Below, one piece after another: positions 11,835 through 21,713 of a stretch of 64,000 bases of DNA (within the stretch, counting starts at the first letter, position 1; the number at the start of each line of letters is the position of its first letter). The DNA is from Candidatus Endolissoclinum faulkneri L2 (lineage in GTDB: Bacteria > Pseudomonadota > Alphaproteobacteria > Thalassobaculales > Thalassobaculaceae). The translations under genes were made by a program, and so were the position numbers. A model generated the notes under the pieces. It saw only the letters and a program-made list of their open reading frames with translations, had not been told where the DNA came from and did not search any database. Where the stretch lies: NCBI RefSeq assembly GCF_000319385.1, contig NC_019566.1, positions 633,265-697,264 of the forward strand, given 5' to 3'.

Positions 11835-13162
11835 GTTAACCTCAGCTATCGGCTAGTTATAGTCTAGCTTTTGTTTTCGTAATATATTACACATACTTTG
11901 TATAGCAAAAAGCCAGTCATGCAATTTGGTTGTCGATCTTATCCTTAAATTCTTATTTTATTTATAGTAGGCAATTGGAGTGTATCAAACAACCTAAAAA
12001 AAAACAAAGCATAGAGGTCAGATAACAAAGTTGTTATTTTACTTTTGTATCGACAATTAAGCTTGTTATTGCTACTAGGCATGGAATAAACTAGTATTAT
12101 TTCTGTAGTTAAAGATAATTTTGAACGGTATACTTTATAATAGTTTTACCAAGACTAGCACTAAGGTAATCAGCTAGTTTAATTGTTAGTTGCTCGCACA
12201 GATAAAGTTAAATACTGATGATCATGAGAAAATTATAGTTCGAAATATACTTATACAGCTTTTATTATCGAATAAATCATAAGTTTTCAAATGCATATTT
12301 CATATCTTAGAATCAATTGTTATTAGTAAATTAAAATGATTAACTTTATGTTTAATTGTGCTTGACAAATTTTTATAAATTGCTTAGCGGTTGCGGGTAC
12401 AAGATTAGATAATTTATATTGTTCCAATATAATGACTTGTATAATAACAAGCTGTGTAATACTTAATTAAATTAAATATCAATAAAACTATTGGAAGATT
12501 GTTAGTTTTACTATATTCTGCCAATATTCGCTGTGTGGTCATAAGCTAGGTAACAAACTGAAGCTAAGGGAAGCTGTTTTTTTTATACATAACAAAAGTT
12601 GTTTTTTTGTTATTGCTAAAAATTGTTTGTTTTGCGCCAAATTCATCTAATCCTTATAGATATAAGACTTAGTATTTTGGCGAAAAATTATTTGAAATAA
12701 TTAAAAACAGGAAATGCATTATATCAACGAATCAAGCTTTTGATTAAAATTAACTTTTATTATATATTTCCTAGTAAACTATTCAACTAAATTTGAATTA
12801 ATAGCTTAATAGAGCCTTACTAGTGGCAATAGTTTAAATCATACTCGGTAAGTTCTTTCTTAATTTTCTCCTAATAGCTTAGGAGATTCGAATTTAAGTA
12901 AAGCACATTGCCCTACATAGATCACCAATTAATGTAGAAATTATTGTGAATTAATGTCTGCTAAATCAATTTTTGAGCTCATTGCCTGATATCTAATGCT
13001 GCTCTATGGATGGCTAGCTTACAAGTGCTAGCTATTATTGCTAAACAATTCTATATTCTTACTTACATCAATTATAAATTAATGTTTGGTCAATCTTTAA
13101 CAAAGCTATTAAATAATCCTAAAATGCAACTTAAAGATAATCAAATATCTTCTGTAGTGTAT
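11835..13162. other. 1.3-kb spacer between ispG and rsfS
   Basis: No intact gene. A perfect 8-bp hairpin (TCTCCTAA-TAGC-TTAGGAGA) lies at 12867-12886. A short minus-strand stretch at 12981-13010 faintly resembles the end of rlmH, the gene that commonly follows rsfS; the resemblance is weak. Confidence 0.5.
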
Positions 13163-13561
13163 TTATACATTCGTTGCTTGTGAAATATTATCTGTGTTTA
13201 ATGTTTCGCTAGTTGTTGATTTAATGCTCCACAACTCATCTAGCTTATAGAAATTTCTTACTTCTGGACAAAATAAGTGAATTATTATATCACCAGCATC
13301 CAGTATTACCCAATTTCCACTGTAACTCCCTTCTACAGATACGTTATTAATCCCATGACTTTTGAGCATCCTATGAACATGATCAGCCATAGATAAAACA
13401 TGGCGTGAAGACCGGCCATTAGCGATTATCATATGATCACCGATCGCAGGTTTATTCACTAGATCGATAACCACCAAGCAGTCGGCTTTATCGTCTTCTA
13501 GTAATTTTAGCACCATCTTCTTGAGATTTTTGCTTTGGCTATGAGTAATTTTATTACTTAT
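13163..13561 (-). CDS. rsfS: Ribosomal silencing factor RsfS
   Basis: RsfS binds ribosomal protein uL14 on the large subunit and blocks joining with the small subunit when nutrients are short. The conserved core LLEDDKADCLVVIDLVNK, the NGRSSRHVLSMADHV segment and EGSYSGNWVILDAGDIIIHLF are all present. The first ATG is at 13516 and gives 117 residues. However, a perfect AAGGAGGG (13568-13575) ends 6 bases before an in-frame ATA at 13561, and starting there adds 15 residues (x-SNKITHSQSKNLKK), restoring the usual N-terminal length (132 aa). I therefore give the ATA start as most likely, with the ATG, which has no close Shine-Dalgarno sequence, as the alternative. The common downstream partner rlmH is missing. 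Confidence 0.88.
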   Translation of the reverse strand: MSNKITHSQSKNLKKMVLKLLEDDKADCLVVIDLVNKPAIGDHMIIANGRSSRHVLSMADHVHRMLKSHGINNVSVEGSYSGNWVILDAGDIIIHLFCPEVRNFYKLDELWSIKSTTSETLNTDNISQATNV

Positions 13562-14187
13562 GGATAACCCTCCTTATTGTCAAAGTGAATTCAGAATAAC
13601 CGATAGTTCTAGAATTATAAATTTTTCATCTTAGCTACTTACCGCTGCTATTGCTAAACGATTATGCACATTATAAGTTTTTATCTAAATAGTCATTAAA
13701 CTTTACTATTTAATAGGATCTAAATGATCTGGATTATTTACATTTATACAGTTAATAATCCACTAACTAGCTTATAAAGCACTCGCAGATAAATGTTAAT
13801 CTTATTAAGATTCATGTAGCTATAAGCTAGGAAATGTACATAATACCTTTTACTAGACAAATGACCTGGAAAAATATGTTATTTATTATCAAAACACAAG
13901 AATATTTTTAATGCGTTTGAGTACAATTGTGTGGCAACACGCAAATAAATATTTTAATTGAATTATAACTAATCTACTATTGCGGACTTGCTAATATCTA
14001 CAATCACAATAGTGTATGTAAAAGCAAGTTGATTAATGTTTTTGTAATATATTAATATCGTGATAATATTAATACTATGTTCGCTACTTAACCAGGTATT
14101 TAAATGATACTTTTATGTCAATCTCTTGCTAAGATACTTATAAGAAGTAGTAAATAAATCCTTGATTTTATAATTATACTTAATAAT

Positions 14188-14214
14188 TTAAATAGCTAAA
14201 AATTAGCTATTTAA
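14188..14214. repeat. Hairpin, 12-bp perfect stem
   Basis: TTAAATAGCTAA and TTAGCTATTTAA flank a 3-base AAA loop. It lies about 245 bases before gpmI, in a region where no gene ends, so it is not an obvious terminator. Confidence 0.5.
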
Positions 14215-14353
14215 GAATTAGGATATAAAACATATGCATGATATTAATGTATATTAATCGACCTATTGATTAGAAACTTTTAGAAAATATTGATTTTGCT
14301 ATCTTTAGTATTATAGTGTGCGCTGCAAATTATTATAGTTAAATTCTATTTAA

Positions 14354-14381
14354 TTGCTTGCAATAGGTATTTTTGTATAAA
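14354..14381 (+). promoter_or_regulatory. Possible sigma70 promoter of gpmI
   Basis: TTGCTT (14354-14359), a 16-base spacer and TATAAA (14376-14381) lie about 75 bases before the gpmI ATG. In such AT-rich DNA chance matches are common, so this is only suggestive. Confidence 0.3.
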
Positions 14382-14458
14382 AGGTAGATAAACTGCATGT
14401 TTGTAAGCGCAGCACCTATATAATTTTATCATGGCAAAAAGCTGAATTAACCATTGTT

Positions 14459-16009
14459 ATGAGTCATAAGTACCACACTGAGCGGCGGCCGGTTGTTCTT
14501 TGTATCATGGATGGTTGGGGCTATCGTACAGATTGTACCAATAACGCCATAGCGCTTGCTGACACACCAAGTGTGAACGCTCTTCTTTCCCGCTGGCCAA
14601 GTAGTTTGATAAATGCAGCCGGCAAATTTGTTGGTTTGCCAGACGGACAAATAGGTAATTCAGAAGTTGGGCATATTAACATAGGTGCTGGCCGCATAGT
14701 TATGCAAGATTTACCAAAGATTAATTTAGCGATCAAAGATGGTAGTCTTGTTAAACAGCCTGCTATTAGCCGGTTGTGTGATGCACTAAAAAATTCAGGT
14801 GGTACATGTCATCTGATGGGTTTGGTATCTAATGGTGGTGTGCATAGCCACTATAGTCATGTAGTGGCTTTAGCTAAGATCATCTCTGCTACAGGTGCCA
14901 AGGTCGTGATTCATGTTTTTACAGATGGTCGAGATTGCTTTCCCAAGAGTGCGTTGAATCAGCTTCGCACATTTATTAATGATCTGGACGGGGTAGCTAA
15001 TATTGCTTCTGTTAGCGGCAGATTTTTCGCTATGGATAGAGACAATCATTGGGATAGAATTGAACAGTCATGGAAAGCTGTTTGCCTAGCAGACGCTAAA
15101 AGAAGTGCAGATGACGCTGTCTCTGCGCTGCAGCAAGCATATGATCAAGAGGAAAGTGATGAGTTTATTACTCCAACTGTAATAGATGGTGGTATACCAG
15201 TGCAGAATGGTGATGCTTTAGTCATGTTAAATTTTCGAGCTGACCGATCTAGAGAAATTCTAGCTCCTTTTGTAGACGAGAACTTTGACGGATTTTCCCG
15301 TTCTCGTATTCCTAAGCTCTGTATTGTTGTCGGCATGGTGCAATATTCTTCTACCTTAGCTTCAAAAATGGTGACCATATTTCCGCCAACTAATATCCCT
15401 AATACACTTGGCGAGGTTGTAGCAAACGCAGGTAAAACCCAACTGCGCATCGCTGAAACTGAAAAGTACCCTCACGTTACTTTTTTTCTGAATGGTGGTC
15501 GCGAAGAGATATTTGATGGAGAGAAACGAATCATCGTTCCCTCACCCAAGGTAAAAACCTACGATTTACAGCCTGAGATGTCAGCATTAGAATTATGTAA
15601 TAAACTTGTTTCAGCGATTGATGCCAATACATATGACCTTATTGTTGCTAATTTCGCTAATCCAGATATGGTTGGACATACAGGTTGTTTAAATGCTGCT
15701 ATCAAGGCAGTGGAAACAGTAGACACTTGTATTGGTCGAGTTGCAGAGGTAGTATTAAAAGTTGCTGGAGTGATGTTTTTGACTGCTGATCATGGAAATT
15801 GCGAGATCATGGTTGATCCGGAAACCGGAATAAATCATACGACACATACCAACAATCTAGTCCCTGCTATTTTAGTTGGTGCGCCAGAAAATATAGCGTA
15901 TCTAAATAATGGCATTCTTGCTGATGTGGCGCCTACTTTGCTTGCTCTAATTGGCATAGAACATCCAGCAGCGATGACTGGTAAATCAATGCTTTTGTAT
16001 AAACATTAG
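14459..16009 (+). CDS. gpmI: Phosphoglycerate mutase, cofactor-independent
   Basis: GpmI interconverts 3- and 2-phosphoglycerate in lower glycolysis/gluconeogenesis, using two Mn2+ ions and a phosphoserine intermediate rather than 2,3-bisphosphoglycerate. The 516-residue product has the alkaline-phosphatase-fold signatures: CIMDGWGY near the N terminus, the nucleophilic serine in GQIGNSEVGHINIGAG (about residue 65), VHSHYSH, FTDGRDC, FRADRSRE, and the C-terminal metal sites NFANPDMVGHTG and LTADHGNCE. Length is normal. It is a single-gene unit on the plus strand. In many alphaproteobacteria it follows rsfS-rlmH, but here rsfS is on the opposite strand, so there has been a local rearrangement. 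A 26-bp palindrome overlaps its stop codon. Confidence 0.97.
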   Translation: MSHKYHTERRPVVLCIMDGWGYRTDCTNNAIALADTPSVNALLSRWPSSLINAAGKFVGLPDGQIGNSEVGHINIGAGRIVMQDLPKINLAIKDGSLVKQPAISRLCDALKNSGGTCHLMGLVSNGGVHSHYSHVVALAKIISATGAKVVIHVFTDGRDCFPKSALNQLRTFINDLDGVANIASVSGRFFAMDRDNHWDRIEQSWKAVCLADAKRSADDAVSALQQAYDQEESDEFITPTVIDGGIPVQNGDALVMLNFRADRSREILAPFVDENFDGFSRSRIPKLCIVVGMVQYSSTLASKMVTIFPPTNIPNTLGEVVANAGKTQLRIAETEKYPHVTFFLNGGREEIFDGEKRIIVPSPKVKTYDLQPEMSALELCNKLVSAIDANTYDLIVANFANPDMVGHTGCLNAAIKAVETVDTCIGRVAEVVLKVAGVMFLTADHGNCEIMVDPETGINHTTHTNNLVPAILVGAPENIAYLNNGILADVAPTLLALIGIEHPAAMTGKSMLLYKH

Positions 16010-16030
16010 ATGGTAAATTTACCATCTAAT
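16005..16030 (+). terminator. 26-bp palindrome overlapping the gpmI stop
   Basis: ATTAGATGGTAAA is followed directly by its exact complement (13-bp arms). The TAG stop codon of gpmI (16007-16009) lies inside the left arm. A hairpin here would form at the very end of the message; there is no T run, so it may protect the 3' end or aid termination rather than be a classic terminator. Confidence 0.5.
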
Positions 16031-16329
16031 AAGTCATTATGGATATAGCTGTTAGTAATCTTAAGAATCAAAGATATTTAATTGTTTTGCTTAAGGTTTG
16101 CGTGTGTGGGATAATTGATCGTATTCTTGCATTATTTTAATAAATTGATTATAATAAGTAGATCAGAACAAATATTTTAATTTGTACTTAATAACTATAA
16201 ATTATAGCTAATTAATATTAGATAATTACTTTTTTATTTATTTATTAAATAGAATACTAGGTGAGCTCGCTCAAATTAAGAATGATCTTAAAAAGCAGAA
16301 TAGACAAATTACTTGATTTATTTTCTCAC

Positions 16330-16354
16330 AAGAAAAGCAATATTTGCTTTTCTT
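16330..16354. repeat. Hairpin, 10-bp perfect stem
   Basis: AAGAAAAGCA and TGCTTTTCTT flank a 5-base loop. It is about 320 bases beyond gpmI; no strong T run follows. Confidence 0.5.
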
Positions 16355-16932
16355 TGGTAAAGATATTAGCATAATTAAAGTAGATTTAAGCAATTAAGTT
16401 TTTCTTAAGACCCGTTTGAATTATTTTTAATTAGCTAGAGTCAGAAACTAAGTTTTAGTATTTTCATGTAAATGTCAGTAATATTGTTGCTTTATTTAAT
16501 TATCCATTGATTTTAATACGCTAAAGATTATTTTTAAGTAGATTTTTTACAAAACGCAGTTACAGCTTTAATAGCAAGCAGTTTGTTGATTACTTTTTTA
16601 TCTAGTATTTTTTTCTCATATATTAAGCAAAGAATTCTGCTTATACACTAGTCAGTACCTTTGCAAGCTACTTCATATTTTATTTGTTACTTCTTTTTAA
16701 GAAATTTTTAAATGTACTAAATACATAGTTGTTTTTACTTTTATTTAAGATGTGTTTTATAGCCTTTTCTAGGATTTTTAGCAGCAAATTTATTTAAACT
16801 TTTACTACTAGCTAAAAATAATAAGAAAATAGGTTTGGCAAACCAAGCATATTTTATACATAAATGCCACACACGATGGTTTAAGACTATAGAAATTTAT
16901 TATTAAGCTTAAAGTCGCTTAGATCTAGCTGT

Positions 16933-16958
16933 GATCATAGATTCATGAATCTATGATC
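16933..16958. repeat. 26-bp perfect palindrome
   Basis: The arm GATCATAGATTCA is followed at once by its exact complement. It lies about 0.9 kb from gpmI and 1 kb from dnaB. Confidence 0.7.
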
Positions 16959-17456
16959 TGATGCTTTACCCTAATTAGACCGCAGCGGTTATTTACATAC
17001 ACCCTAGTTTTTACTTATTGCAAACGATGACTGAACTTTAATTAGACGTGACTTGTCTATGGCTTAATAAAAACGAATATGATTTATTAGTAAACCGTTA
17101 GCCAATTTGCTAAACAAACAATTTTCTAATTGCATTTTTCAAATACAAACGATAATTATTTTAATAATTTATTTTTAGTAGATACTTTTATCATTTAATT
17201 TTATTTTACCTTTGTGAATTATTTTGCAAGCTGAGATGTATTGCATTATTTTTACTTATTGTTAATAAAATTGATCTTTTATTTTTTTTTTCAAAAAACC
17301 TCAATTATATCAGAAAATGTACTATTGAACTAGTACGATAGCACAATTTTAATTTTAACATTACTTTAAGTTATTAAGTGATATAGATTCGTTTCTATTG
17401 TATATAGATTAATTCTTAAAAATATTAGTTATATTGATAATAGATTATTCACTCTA

Positions 17457-17494
17457 CCCGATCGTATAGTATATTAATATACTATACGATCGGG
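17457..17494. repeat. 38-bp perfect palindrome
   Basis: The 19-base arm CCCGATCGTATAGTATATT is followed directly by its exact complement. It is the longest and most GC-capped palindrome in the window. It lies about 480 bases beyond the dnaB stop, in the convergent gpmI/dnaB gap. Function is unknown; bidirectional termination or a protein-binding or cruciform site are possible. Confidence 0.85.
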
Positions 17495-17695
17495 ATATTT
17501 AGTATAAATATGGATAATTTATCTGACTTAAATAAGTCAATAAAACTCAAAACTTATTGTATAATTATCAATTATTACTTTTAATTCTAAAAAAGTTTTT
17601 TTTTAGCCATCAATGTCTAGCTACCGTGACTAAAATAATTGGTGGTAAATTTATCTAGCAAAATAGTATTTAAATTAAGTTGTTAATTAAAAGCT

Positions 17696-17725
17696 GTTAT
17701 TGCTTAATATATATTAAGCAATAAC
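17696..17725. repeat. 30-bp perfect palindrome
   Basis: The 15-base arm GTTATTGCTTAATAT is followed by its exact complement. It lies about 250 bases beyond the dnaB stop codon on the dnaB-sense strand and could serve as a weak terminator for it. Confidence 0.7.
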
Positions 17726-17972
17726 AAAAGCCAGTTAAGATATTTAGCTTGATAAAATTTATATTGTGTTGTTCATTAACTATATTGTTTAAAGGTTTAA
17801 AAGATTATTTATTATACGAAACAATAGATAAAAATTATTTCTAAATTGTTAAGATTGTTAAATTTAATGCATCTTTTGCGATATTAATCATTTTATCACA
17901 TAGCCCTTGGTTTAACTTTAGTTAAAGATCATATGAAATAATGATATATTCGATATTAATAAGTTAAAGGAC

Positions 17973-19508
17973 TTAATAGTAATCTGGTACATGATTGTCA
18001 GCTGCGTAGTTTGTAAATTTTGTCGTAGAGCCATCAAAATTCAATCTTACCACTCCAGTTGGGCCATGACGATGCTTAGAAATGATTACCTCAGCCCGTC
18101 CATGAGCATGCTTACAGCGTTCTTTCCACTGATCGTAACGTTCATGAAATTGTTTAGCATCTTCTTCTATGCGTTGCATTGGTTCAGATTTTTGTAGATA
18201 ATATTCCTCACGATAGATAAACATAACTATATCTGCATCCTGCTCAATCGAGCCAGATTCGCGTAGATCAGCTAAAACTGGTCGCTTGTCTTCGCGTTGC
18301 TCCACTGCACGAGATAGCTGTGATATTGCAAGTACTGGTACATCAAGCTCCTTAGCGATTGCTTTTAGTCCTTGAGAAATGGATGATATTTCCTGCACTC
18401 GATTATCTATACGTCCACTTTTAGCTTGAGCAGGACGCATAAGCTGTAGATAGTCTACCACTATCAGTGCTAAGCCAAACTGGCGCTTTAAACGTCGAGC
18501 ACGAGTGCGCATTGTATGAATAGGAATAGCTGGGGTGTCATCGATGAACATCGGTGCCTTTTCTAAATACTGACTTTCTGTTACTATTTTTTGAAAATCT
18601 TCGTTACTAAGCTGGCCGCGTCGCAACTTTTCTGAAGCAATGCCGGTACGTTCAGATAAAATACGCGTAGCAAGCTGTTCAGCGGACATTTCTAGAGAAA
18701 AAAAAGCTACAGGTTGTGCTGGCATATCCGGAACATCCATTAAACTGGTAGAAATGTGAAAGGCTATATTAGAAGCTAGAGTTGATTTGCCCATCGCAGG
18801 ACGAGCTGCTAGAATTAGCAAGTCAGATGCATGAAGGCCACCAAGCAAATTATCAATATCAATTAAACCAGTAGAGTATCCAGCAAGTCCTCCTTCTCGT
18901 CTATATGCCGCCTCAGCTTGAGAAACGGATTCTAACAAAGCCAACTTTAATTCTTTTAAACGATTTCTGGTTTCACCAGTCTCAGCTAGGGTAAATAATT
19001 GATTCTCAATATTTTCTATTAGTTCGTGCGCAGAAATATCGATACCACGATCAAATGCTTCGTTAATCATTATCTCACCAATATCGATGAGCTCGCGTCG
19101 CAAATAACATTCGCGGATCTCCCGTCCGTAGTCTGAAGCATTAATTACAGTAACTACAGACGCAGCAAGTTTTACCAAGTATTGAGTACCACCAACCGTA
19201 GACAAAGCCTCGTCTTGGTCAAACATACCTTTCAGCGTGATTGGCGTGGCTATTTGTCCTCGATTGATTAGTTTAGCACAAGCGTCAAAAATGCGTCCGT
19301 GTACCGGATCTGCGAAATGCTCTGTATTTAAAAATTCACTGACCTTATCATATGACCGATTATTCACTAGGATTGCTCCAAGCAATGCCTGTTCTGCTTC
19401 TAAATTATGCGGTGGCTCTCGATAGGATGATTTGTTTTTGGAAGACTTATTTGTAAATAAAGTAGCAGTATTAGGAAATAAAGACATGCTAGATTCGTAA
19501 TTTGACAT
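17973..19508 (-). CDS. dnaB: Replicative DNA helicase DnaB
   Basis: DnaB is the hexameric 5'-3' helicase that unwinds DNA at the replication fork and contacts DnaG and the polymerase. The product has the N-terminal primase-binding domain starting PPHNLEAEQALLGAIL, a linker, and the RecA-like motor with Walker A AARPAMGKSTLASN, VAFFSLEMSAEQLA, the IVVDYLQLM Walker B and the arginine-finger region near RHGPTGVV. No intein is present. The frame is open to a TTG at 19535; the ATG at 19508 (511 residues) is preferred, and another ATG at 19490 is possible. None has a strong Shine-Dalgarno sequence. The usual alphaproteobacterial followers alr and radA are not here. Confidence 0.97.
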   Translation of the reverse strand: MSNYESSMSLFPNTATLFTNKSSKNKSSYREPPHNLEAEQALLGAILVNNRSYDKVSEFLNTEHFADPVHGRIFDACAKLINRGQIATPITLKGMFDQDEALSTVGGTQYLVKLAASVVTVINASDYGREIRECYLRRELIDIGEIMINEAFDRGIDISAHELIENIENQLFTLAETGETRNRLKELKLALLESVSQAEAAYRREGGLAGYSTGLIDIDNLLGGLHASDLLILAARPAMGKSTLASNIAFHISTSLMDVPDMPAQPVAFFSLEMSAEQLATRILSERTGIASEKLRRGQLSNEDFQKIVTESQYLEKAPMFIDDTPAIPIHTMRTRARRLKRQFGLALIVVDYLQLMRPAQAKSGRIDNRVQEISSISQGLKAIAKELDVPVLAISQLSRAVEQREDKRPVLADLRESGSIEQDADIVMFIYREEYYLQKSEPMQRIEEDAKQFHERYDQWKERCKHAHGRAEVIISKHRHGPTGVVRLNFDGSTTKFTNYAADNHVPDYY

Positions 19509-20672
19509 ACTTAATATACCGAGATTAGCTGACAATAATTTTTTAAATTAAGTTAATTTCTACAGATAATACTTATTGTAAGTTTTATTAATCACAGAAG
19601 TCAATCTTGACTATTATTTTTAATATTTTTCTTAGAAAGAAAATTAATCATTAGTTTTAATAATTCAAACAATATGCACAAGAAAGCATATTTTGTATTG
19701 TGCATTTAAAATAAAAAACCTTTTTGCTTATATAATAATAAAGCATTATGAGTAACATATTTAATTGTGCATTAGCTTTCAGCTAATTAAGTAATAAGCT
19801 GGTTATATATATTTTGTTTTAGATTAGCTGAAAAGCATTCAGTTGTTTTGTTTATTCCATTTGTTAAAATTTTTCTATAGCAGAAGACTAACGACTAAAA
19901 TGCTTATCATGGCAAGGTTTTACTGTTTTAATATTAAGAAAAATTAATATCTTTCGTTTAGTCTTTTCAAATTCCACTTAGATCATAATTTTAATTACTA
20001 TCAATACAATGTAATAAATTACGTTTGTATACCTGAATTGGTTTCCTATCAACTAAAAATTGATTGTTTAGGCAATTAAAATAAACATAGTTAATAGGAT
20101 TGATTTGATATAAAAAAAAGCAAGCTAAATATTTTATTTTAGCTATTATTATTTCTGAATAAAAGTAAATATCGTGCTTAATGGTTAATTTATAACTAAA
20201 GACTATACAAAAAAGTGCTTATTAACATCTAATATTATAGATACTTTGCTATAATACTATTATATTTATCTTGTTACTTCAAAAAAGTATAATGCTTGAT
20301 TTTTATTAAGAGTAAAATTGCAATAATATATCAATAGCAAAAGATTATTTTGCGCTTTTATTAATTAACTTACTTATTAAGTTTATAGTTACATAAATTC
20401 AGTTATTATTTTACTTTATATAATTAAATAAGCTAATTTAACTACTAACTGTAGTAAAAATTAATTTTTTACACGATATTCTAAGAATAAGCACTGCTAG
20501 ATAATTACTCATGCAGTTAAGCAATAGTATTACTAGTGTAACAGGTGAAGCTTTATAGCTTTATGTTTGTTTAAACATTAGCTGAAGAAGCGCTTTAATG
20601 TATAGACAGATAATTTTTTAATTTTAGCTTTTAAGCTCATATTATTATTTCAATAAAAAATTTAAAATAGGC

Positions 20673-20711
20673 ATTTGAGTATATTTTCATTAAATGAAAC
20701 TATACTCAAAT
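20673..20711. repeat. 39-nt near-perfect palindrome
   Basis: ATTTGAGTATA (20673-20683) pairs with TATACTCAAAT (20701-20711), and after a single mismatch TTTCATT pairs with AATGAAA, leaving one central base. It stands over 1 kb from any gene. Confidence 0.7.
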
Positions 20712-20943
20712 ATAATATATTTCTATTATTTCATTTAAAGTTTAAACAATTTAAATTAGGAAGTATTTAATAACGTATTACGCAATATTTTAAATATATA
20801 GATCATCATTTATGCAAAATTATTAATCATGTAACTTGCATGCTGCATCTTACTCAGAATTAATATAAAATTTAATCTCGAGAGAAATTTTCTATATTTT
20901 TACTTAGTTTATTTTGAATAAAAGTATTGAAAACTAACTCATT

Positions 20944-20969
20944 CAGTATCAGTAAAATTACTGATACTG
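20944..20969. repeat. Hairpin, 12-bp perfect stem
   Basis: CAGTATCAGTAA and TTACTGATACTG flank two adenines. No gene end is close. Confidence 0.65.
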
Positions 20970-21713
20970 CTTACAATAAAGAATTTTTAACTTTGTTGTT
21001 TATACTATTTTTAGATCTGATTTGATAGTTGATAATATATAGTATAGTTTATGTATAACTATATAAATGGTAAAATTCATGTCGCCTTAAATGATTTAAA
21101 ACATAAATTATCTTAATTTTTAAGTTAAAAACTGGCATCAATAAAAAATCAATACTCTCTAAGAAAGAGAGGTATTTTATACTACGGATATTAGTTAAAA
21201 GCCTTTTTAGAAACATATTTTATATTTTCATCAGAAATTATTACGCTAAATTTTTTTATATAAATGCACTACACTGAAAAGTAAATTTCTGTATTTATTA
21301 GGCAAATATAGTAGTATAATTAATTATTGATCAATGGTATAATATAAAGATCAAATAAATTTAAAATATCGATTGAAAATATATATAAATTTTAGTATTA
21401 AGATTTTATGCTATTATTTACTCTTCAGTTTATCTTCCATCTACTTATGGCAGATTAACTTTAAGTTAAAATTAACAACCATATCAGCAATAGTATTGTA
21501 TATTATTATCGGTATGCAATTTACGCGCTGTATTGATGTTTGCTTTGTAGACGACATATTTTATATTGACACTATTAAATCTATGAGATAACTCCCAGGC
21601 TTTATCTCTAATGTCGACTTTAATTTATAACTACAATTATACTCATAAAATAATTTCCTCCAAAGATAGCAAATTATTTTGTCTATTTTGCAATAGAGTT
21701 GTTTACTGTAGAC

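Larger units (their letters stand above)
13562..14458. other. Divergent spacer rsfS / gpmI
   Basis: This 0.9-kb region separates two diverging genes and must hold both promoters. The rsfS Shine-Dalgarno sequence is at 13568-13575. A 12-bp-stem hairpin with a 3-base loop lies at 14188-14214, and a possible gpmI promoter at 14354-14381. Nothing else is recognised. Confidence 0.55.
16010..17972. other. 2-kb convergent spacer rich in palindromes
   Basis: gpmI and dnaB converge on this gene-free stretch. No open frame or remnant was recognised. It contains five hairpin-forming sequences: the one overlapping the gpmI stop and those at 16330-16354, 16933-16958, 17457-17494 and 17696-17725, none sharing its arm sequence with another. 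Confidence 0.6.
19509..21713. other. 2.2-kb spacer upstream of dnaB
   Basis: No gene recognised. It holds a pair of overlapping inverted repeats at 19771-19836, a near-palindrome at 20673-20711 and a hairpin at 20944-20969. A 72-codon frame beginning with TTG at 21373 is rejected as chance. Near the right end on the minus strand GGAGGAAAT precedes an ATG that stops after eight codons. Confidence 0.55.

Noticed and set aside
21373..21591. 72-codon frame with hydrophobic residues
   Set aside because: TTG start, no Shine-Dalgarno sequence, composition expected of AT-rich non-coding DNA, no known family.
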